Below, piece after piece: positions 4,974 to 9,051 of a stretch of DNA of 9,051 nt. A program made the translations under genes and the position numbers. The notes beneath the pieces were generated by a model. It was not told where the DNA came from. It did not search any database and saw only the letters and a list, made by a program, of their open reading frames with translations. Each line of letters starts with the position of its first letter. Position 1 is the first letter of the stretch. The DNA comes from Desulfobacteraceae bacterium UBA2230 (GTDB lineage Bacteria > Desulfobacterota > Desulfobacteria > Desulfobacterales > Desulfosarcinaceae): positions 1 through 9,051 of the forward strand of contig DDYQ01000121.1 of the NCBI GenBank assembly GCA_002348005.1, in the 5' to 3' direction.

Positions 4974-7215
4974 CATCGCGGCCTTGAAGGGGGTCGTCGC
5001 CGGGGTGCATACCGAGTTCCTGGGGCCCGGCATCGACATGCCGGCATTGGCCGAACGCTTCGCGCCGACTGAGGGAACCGTGCTGCTGCTCAGCGGCGGC
5101 GATGTGGATTGCGCGCGCCATCACATCCTCGGCGTGTGGCCCTGGTTGACCTTGAGCGGCAGGCCGGGCGAGACTGTTCTGACCATCGACCGGCGGCGGG
5201 TAGCCTTTGCGGGCGACCCCCTGAGCGTTTTGCGCGCCGTTTTAACGCAGCTGCGGCTGCCCGCAGGGACCTTGACCGCTCCTTTGGCGGCCGGGCTGTT
5301 AGGCTACCTCGCGTACGATCTGAAAGACAGCCTGGAACGGCTCCCCCGCACGGCGGTGGATGAATTCGATCTGCCGTGCATGCGCTTCTACGCACCATCG
5401 GTTCTGCTGGTGCAGGAAAAGGAGGGCAGCCGGACACGCCTCTTCGCACCCCACCGCAACGGCATGCAAGCCGAGGCAAAGGCGCGCGCTGAACGCTTCC
5501 GCAGGCTGATCGCGGCGCCGGACGACACTGCGACCCGCGTGGCGCCGGACCTGGGGGCAGCGCAATCCAATTTCAGCCGTTCGGCCTACGAGCAGGCGGT
5601 GCGGCGGGTGATCGACTATATCGCCGCAGGCGATGTCTATCAGGTCAATCTCTCCCAGCGCTTCCGGGCGCCCTTCGCCGGCGACCCGTTCACGCTCTTC
5701 CGGCGCTTTTACGAATCCAACCCGGCGCCCTTTTTCGCCTTCATACAGGGCGGCGACCACCAGATCGTCTCCACCTCGCCCGAACGCTTCCTGCTGCGCA
5801 AGGATATGATGGTGGAAACGCGCCCGATCAAAGGAACCCGCCCGCGGGGCGGTACGCCGGACGAGGATGCGGCCCTGCGCGCCGAGCTTGCGGCCAGCCC
5901 CAAGGACGACGCCGAACTCTCCATGATCGTGGATCTGCTGCGCAACGATCTGGGCAAAGTGTGCGCGCCGGGCACCGTGCGGGTGGCCGAACACAAACGC
6001 ATCGAGGCGTATCGGAACGTCTATCATCTCGTTTCGCGCATCACGGGCCTCCTGGAGCCCGACAAGGACGCCGTGGACCTGATTGCGGCGACCTTTCCCG
6101 GCGGCTCGATCACCGGCTGCCCGAAGGTGCGCGCTATGGAAATTATCGACGAACTGGAACCGTACCGCCGTAACGTTTACTGCGGCAGCATCGGCTACCT
6201 GAGTTTCGACGGCAACCTCGATCTCTCCATCGCGATCCGCACGGCGATCGTCGCCGGCGGCCGGATCGCCTTCTCCGTGGGCGGCGGGATCGTTCTCGAC
6301 TCCGATCCCGGCCTGGAGTACGAAGAGACCTTGCACAAGGGGCAAACGTTGATGGAACGCTGCGGCGCCGGAACCGCCGGCAGCGCCTCCGGCCCGGTAT
6401 GGCGCAATGGGTGCATAGTGCCGGCGCACGACGCCGCGGTACCGATAACGGACCTGGGCCTGCTGTACGGCCATGGCTTTTTCGAAACCCTGCGCGCCGA
6501 CCGGGGACGCCTGCCGCTGCTGGCCGACCATGTCGCACGACTGGAATCGACCTGGTACGCCCTGCTGCCCGGCCGCCCGCCGGACCTCAGCTGGGAAAGG
6601 ATCATCGGCCGCGTACTGGCGGCCAATCGGCTCGAACGAAGCGCTGCGGCCGTAAAGATTCTGATCACCCACGGCAGTCGCACGGCGCCACCCTGGGACC
6701 GCACCCTGCTGGTCACCGCCCGGCCGTACGTTCACCGCCTGACGGGTGACGGCCGAACCGGCCTGGCCCTGCGCACCTATCCCCAGCCTCGCCAGACACC
6801 CCTGGCTCAGTATAAATCCTTGAACTATCTTTACTATTATCTTGCCGGCCGCTGGGCCGCCGAGCAGGCGTGCGACGAGGCGCTGATCCTCAATCCAGAC
6901 GGCAGCGTTTCGGAAACGCACTCCGCCAGCCTGATTCTGATCAACGGACAGGATGCCGTGCAGCCGGTTTCAGCGGCCGCTCTGCCGGGCGTCATGGCGC
7001 AGGCCGTGTACCGCCAGCTGGCCGCATGGGATTTCCGCATCGTGCGGCGGCCGGTGGCGCCTGCCGAGCTGATCGCGGCGCAACAACTGCTGGCGACCAA
7101 TGCCTTGATGGGCGCCGTTCCGGTGATCAGTCTGGACGGTAGAGCGCGTCCCGCCGGGGGCCGCTTGTGGCGGGAGCTCAACGATGCCATCATTCCCGGC
7201 TGGTCGGAAGCCTAA
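4951..7215 (+). CDS. pabBC: PabB-PabC fusion: aminodeoxychorismate synthase component I / 4-amino-4-deoxychorismate lyase
   Basis: A 754-residue bifunctional protein. The PabB part spans about 1-470, with the chorismate-binding domain from about 208. Its PIKGT motif carries Lys294, the lysine that in PabB attacks chorismate; anthranilate synthases have alanine there (PIAGT). DLLRNDLG, FPGGSITGCPK at 382-392 and the acidic EYEETLHKG at 456-464 complete the chorismate and magnesium site. A short Gly/Ala/Ser linker at about 472-482 leads to a fold-type IV PLP lyase, PabC, at about 483-754. It has GLLYGHGFFETLR near 503-515, the likely PLP lysine Lys622 in YKSLNYL, and TNALMGAVPV near the end. 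With PabA it makes 4-aminobenzoate for folate from chorismate and glutamine. The GTG start has GGAG seven bases upstream and lies within the 3' end of pabA. Both domains look intact. The fusion is known in other bacteria. Confidence 0.93.
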   Translation: MNLFDHPDIAALKGVVAGVHTEFLGPGIDMPALAERFAPTEGTVLLLSGGDVDCARHHILGVWPWLTLSGRPGETVLTIDRRRVAFAGDPLSVLRAVLTQLRLPAGTLTAPLAAGLLGYLAYDLKDSLERLPRTAVDEFDLPCMRFYAPSVLLVQEKEGSRTRLFAPHRNGMQAEAKARAERFRRLIAAPDDTATRVAPDLGAAQSNFSRSAYEQAVRRVIDYIAAGDVYQVNLSQRFRAPFAGDPFTLFRRFYESNPAPFFAFIQGGDHQIVSTSPERFLLRKDMMVETRPIKGTRPRGGTPDEDAALRAELAASPKDDAELSMIVDLLRNDLGKVCAPGTVRVAEHKRIEAYRNVYHLVSRITGLLEPDKDAVDLIAATFPGGSITGCPKVRAMEIIDELEPYRRNVYCGSIGYLSFDGNLDLSIAIRTAIVAGGRIAFSVGGGIVLDSDPGLEYEETLHKGQTLMERCGAGTAGSASGPVWRNGCIVPAHDAAVPITDLGLLYGHGFFETLRADRGRLPLLADHVARLESTWYALLPGRPPDLSWERIIGRVLAANRLERSAAAVKILITHGSRTAPPWDRTLLVTARPYVHRLTGDGRTGLALRTYPQPRQTPLAQYKSLNYLYYYLAGRWAAEQACDEALILNPDGSVSETHSASLILINGQDAVQPVSAAALPGVMAQAVYRQLAAWDFRIVRRPVAPAELIAAQQLLATNALMGAVPVISLDGRARPAGGRLWRELNDAIIPGWSEA

Positions 7216-7237
7216 TCAGAGGACGGGCACTTTCCTG

Positions 7238-7266
7238 TTTACAAATTACCATATGGTTATTATTAT
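7238..7266 (+). promoter_or_regulatory. Sigma-70-type promoter of the toxin-antitoxin operon
   Basis: TTTACA at 7238-7243 and TATTAT at 7261-7266 each match five of six consensus bases and are separated by the ideal 17 nt. They sit in a short AT-rich gap that contrasts with the GC-rich genes around it. Transcription would begin near 7273, about 20 nt before the antitoxin ATG. This is the best-formed promoter in the window. Confidence 0.7.
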
Positions 7267-7278
7267 GTTACCAAATGG
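7246..7278. promoter_or_regulatory. Paired operator-like boxes over the toxin-antitoxin promoter
   Basis: TTACCATATGG at 7246-7256 and TTACCAAATGG at 7268-7278 are direct repeats differing at one base. They are spaced exactly 22 bp apart, about two helical turns. The first contains the perfect palindrome ACCATATGGT (7247-7256 with its next base) and lies between the -35 and -10 elements. The second covers the expected transcription start. Both share a CCA-NN-TGG core. They are probably sites for the antitoxin to repress its own operon; that is inference. Confidence 0.55.
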
Positions 7279-7293
7279 AATAGGAGGTTGTCC

Positions 7294-7698
7294 ATGTATG
7301 GCGCATTATCGATCGGCTTAAAGCCCCAAAATTCGACCCTGCTGATCGCCCGGATCAAAAAGGGATTGCCGTTCAAGTCCTTCGAGCAGTTGTGCCACAG
7401 CCTGGCGATACCGGAAAAAGAACTCGCCGCCGTTTTAAATATCCCTTCAAGCACCCTGGCACGGCGTAAGAAAAGCGGGCAGTTGGCTTTTGAGGAATCG
7501 GAGCGCCTGTTCCGCGTCGCCCGCCTCTACGACAAGGCGCTGGAAGTATTCGAGGCGCCCGAGATGGCACGCAAGTGGCTGAAGGATCCGGCCTGGTCGC
7601 TGGGCGATATCGCCCCCCTGCAGTATGCGGACACCGAACTGGGGTCCCAGGAGGTTGAAGCGCTGCTGGGCCGCATCGAACACGGCATATTTTCTTGA
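7294..7698 (+). CDS. Xre/MbcA/ParS family antitoxin of a RES-Xre module
   Basis: A 134-residue protein with the standard two-part architecture of RES-Xre antitoxins. A helix-turn-helix-like region lies at about 28-72 (LAIPEKELAAVLNIPSSTLARRKK, cited as separate parts 37-48 and 49-60). A C-terminal toxin-binding domain of the DUF2384 type lies at about 85-134, with WL at 95-96, LGDIAP at 103-108, GSQEVEALLGRIEHG at 117-131. It would bind and block the RES toxin encoded next and repress its own promoter. ATG 7294 is chosen over TTG 7288 because the perfect AGGAGG at 7282-7287 sits six bases before the ATG but directly against the TTG. The stop overlaps or nearly meets the toxin start, as expected for such a pair. 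Its length is normal for the family. Confidence 0.9.
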   Translation: MYGALSIGLKPQNSTLLIARIKKGLPFKSFEQLCHSLAIPEKELAAVLNIPSSTLARRKKSGQLAFEESERLFRVARLYDKALEVFEAPEMARKWLKDPAWSLGDIAPLQYADTELGSQEVEALLGRIEHGIFS

Positions 7699-7709
7699 CC
7701 GCACCTGAG

Positions 7710-8210
7710 ATGGTTCAAAACCCACCCGACACCGTGACCGCCTGGCGCATCGTGGCGGCGCGCCACCTGGCCAAGGCTTTCAGCGGCGACGGCGCACGTC
7801 TTTACGGCGGCCGCTGGAACAGCAAAGGTGTGGCCGTGGTCTACACGGCGGCCAGTCTGGCGCTGGCCTCGCTGGAGATCGTGGTCAACCTTCCTTCCCC
7901 CGCTCTGCTGGACGACTTCATCCGCATCCCCCTCCATTTCGAATCCGGCTTGATCGAAGTCCTCAATCCCCAGGCGTTGCCCGCGGATTGGAATCACCGG
8001 CCCATCTCGCCCTGCACACGCACGATTGGCGACTTGTGGGTCCAAGAGCAGCGGTCGGCCGTGCTGTGCGTACCCAGCATCGTCGTCCCGGAAGAGTGCA
8101 ACTACCTGCTGAACCCCCTCCACCCCGACTTCGATCGCATCCACATCGGTCAGCCGGTGGTCTACCGTTTCGATCCCCGCCTGGCCGGTCGCAACAGACT
8201 GCCCGTTTGA
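7710..8210 (+). CDS. RES domain toxin of a RES-Xre module
   Basis: A 166-residue toxin whose RES domain spans nearly the whole protein. The family pattern begins with WRIV at 12-15, AFSGDGARLYGGRWN at 23-37 and VVYTAASLALASLEIVV at 43-59. Arg35, Tyr45 and Glu56 match the spacing of the conserved active-site residues of RES toxins. A later PSIVVPEECNYLLNPLHP segment supplies the conserved serine and LNP. Known relatives (MbcT, ParT and other RES proteins) attack NAD+ or use it to modify targets, stopping growth; which chemistry applies here is not readable. The start is uncertain. ATG 7710 fits the family length but has no clear ribosome binding site. TTG 7695, overlapping the antitoxin stop as TTGA, is the alternative and would add five residues. 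Either start implies translational coupling. No truncation is seen, so the toxin is probably active. Confidence 0.88.
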   Translation: MVQNPPDTVTAWRIVAARHLAKAFSGDGARLYGGRWNSKGVAVVYTAASLALASLEIVVNLPSPALLDDFIRIPLHFESGLIEVLNPQALPADWNHRPISPCTRTIGDLWVQEQRSAVLCVPSIVVPEECNYLLNPLHPDFDRIHIGQPVVYRFDPRLAGRNRLPV

Positions 8211-8432
8211 CGTTGGAACATGTCAGGCCGAACGGCCGCAGGGTAACCCCCTTCGGTTCTGAATACGGCGTTGGCTGTATTGACGCTGCGCCCTCATTTC
8301 GTCAAAAAAGACTACAATCGGGCGCTTTCCGGCATCCGCTTCGGCTTCGATCCTTCAACTCATACGCCCGTTGACATAGATCGACCGCATACGCGGAACA
8401 TCCACCATTGCTGTTTCCTGCCGGAGGTACCG
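8211..8432. other. Intergenic leader between the toxin gene and narG
   Basis: A 222-nt region with no supportable gene. It contains a perfect 6-bp inverted repeat, TTGACG at 8280-8285 and CGTCAA at 8300-8305, followed by an A-run and TACAAT at 8313-8318, a five-of-six match to the -10 consensus. No proper -35 lies 16-18 nt upstream of that -10, which would fit an activator-dependent promoter. I find no FNR box of the TTGAT-N4-ATCAA form. The toxin gene has no clear intrinsic terminator; only short GC hairpins without T-runs occur at about 8225-8260. Confidence 0.45.
8280..8318 (+). promoter_or_regulatory. Inverted repeat plus -10 element upstream of narG
   Basis: The arms TTGACG and CGTCAA are separated by 14 nt, with centres about 20 bp (two helical turns) apart. 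TACAAT follows eight bases beyond the right arm. Centred near -32 relative to a start at about 8325, the repeat is placed as a regulator site overlapping the -35 position. Neither the regulator nor the activity is established. Confidence 0.3.
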
Positions 8433-9051
8433 ATGTCCGAACGCTCCTTCCTGTCCGCCCTGCGCTTCTTTCGCCCAAAGGGACCCGAACATGGCTGCAA
8501 GGAGGAAAAAAGCAACGACCAATGGGTGCAGGTCCGCTGCGGCCAGCGCGAATGGGAGCACTTCTACCGCCGGCGGTGGCAGTACGACCGCAAAGTGCGT
8601 TCCACACACGGGGTCAATTGCACCGGTTCGTGTTCGTGGGATGTCTACGTCAAAAACGGTATCGTGGTCTGGGAAACCCAGTGCACCGACTATCCGCCCT
8701 GCGGGGAGGGCTTTCCCAATCACGAGCCGCGCGGCTGTCCGCGCGGGGCCTCCTGTTCGTGGTATACCTACAGTCCGGTGCGCATCAAATATCCCCTGAT
8801 CCGCGCATCTTTGCTGCAGATGTGGCGGTCGTCCCTGGCCCGCCATCCCGATCCGGTAGCGGCCTGGCGCAGCATCGTCGAGGATCCCGAACAGCGCCGG
8901 ACCTTTCAGCGCGGGCGCGGCAAAGGCGGCTTCGTGCGCGCCGGCTGGGACGAAATGGCCACCCTCATTGCGGCCGCCCTGATCCATACGATCCAGTCCT
9001 ACGGCCCGGACCGCATTTTCGGCTTCTCCCCCATTCCGGCCATGTCCATGG
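8433..9051 (+). CDS. narG: Respiratory nitrate reductase alpha subunit (NarG), N-terminal part, cut by the window end
   Basis: The first 206 codons of a molybdopterin enzyme that reduces nitrate to nitrite on the cytoplasmic face of the membrane, normally as NarGHI with chaperone NarJ. The frame is open to the window end. The family pattern is clear: RQRW-like RRRWQYDRKVRSTHGVNC (given in parts, 46-54 and 55-63), GSCSW at 65-69, NHEPRGCPRGAS at 96-107, GRGKGGFVR near 170, and YGPDR...FGFSPIPAMSM at the end. His59, Cys63, Cys67 and Cys102 correspond to the His and three Cys ligands of the FS0 [4Fe-4S] cluster in E. coli NarG. The N-terminus resembles the vestigial Tat-like start of cytoplasmic NarG, with no true twin-arginine signal. 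ATG 8433 has GGAGG five bases upstream. Extra cysteines (22, 36, 84, 90, 108) are present. A nitrite oxidoreductase (NxrA) of the same family cannot be excluded. The Mo-ligand aspartate lies beyond the window. Confidence 0.92.
   Translation, partial: MSERSFLSALRFFRPKGPEHGCKEEKSNDQWVQVRCGQREWEHFYRRRWQYDRKVRSTHGVNCTGSCSWDVYVKNGIVVWETQCTDYPPCGEGFPNHEPRGCPRGASCSWYTYSPVRIKYPLIRASLLQMWRSSLARHPDPVAAWRSIVEDPEQRRTFQRGRGKGGFVRAGWDEMATLIAAALIHTIQSYGPDRIFGFSPIPAMSM

Noticed and set aside
5299..6921. Minus-strand open frame of 540 codons opposite pabBC
   Set aside because: Lies entirely within the conserved PabB-PabC coding sequence on the opposite strand; no family resemblance and typical shadow composition.
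7288..7293. TTG start for the antitoxin gene
   Set aside because: It abuts the AGGAGG directly, leaving no spacing; ATG 7294 has ideal spacing.
8371..8399. TTGACA upstream of narG as a -35 element
   Set aside because: A perfect -35 match, but no acceptable -10 lies 16-18 nt downstream, so it is not called as a promoter.
8355..8987. Minus-strand open frame of 210 codons opposite narG
   Set aside because: Antisense to the clearly conserved NarG N-terminus and its leader.

Overview
The window is GC-rich (roughly 60% or more by eye), densely coding and bacterial. Nitrate reductase NarG, a NodI/NodJ-type exporter, a RES-Xre toxin-antitoxin pair and a DUF2064-GT2 glycosyltransferase fusion suggest a Gram-negative bacterium, perhaps Desulfobacterota or another proteobacterial-type lineage. 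No rRNA or other marker is present, so this placement is inference. I see no insertion sequence, prophage, CRISPR array, tRNA or rRNA.

Layout. (1) 61-1377 on the minus strand is a two-domain glycosyltransferase resembling two families annotated in arsenosugar biosynthesis. (2) 1378-1722 is a non-coding divergent region. (3) 1723-2337 is a small zinc hydrolase of the poly-gamma-glutamate hydrolase family. (4) 2523-4225 is a tightly coupled ATPase/permease pair forming an ABC-2 exporter. (5) 4247-4353 is a pabA leader with a candidate promoter and, between it and the start codon, a terminator-like hairpin. (6) 4365-7215 holds pabA and a pabB-pabC fusion, overlapping by 23 nt. Together they cover all three activities that convert chorismate to 4-aminobenzoate for folate. 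(7) 7238-8210 is a RES-Xre toxin-antitoxin operon with a near-consensus promoter and two operator-like boxes two helical turns apart. (8) 8433 to the window end is the first 206 codons of narG, the catalytic subunit of a membrane-bound nitrate reductase (or a nitrite oxidoreductase relative).

Every gene from 1723 onward is on the plus strand, but there are at least four likely transcription units: the hydrolase, the exporter, the pab operon and the toxin-antitoxin pair, with narG beginning a fifth. The two most informative non-coding signals are the possible attenuator ahead of pabA and the paired operator boxes ahead of the antitoxin gene. No wholly unknown multi-gene system is evident. The unusual parts are the arrangements and these regulatory structures.
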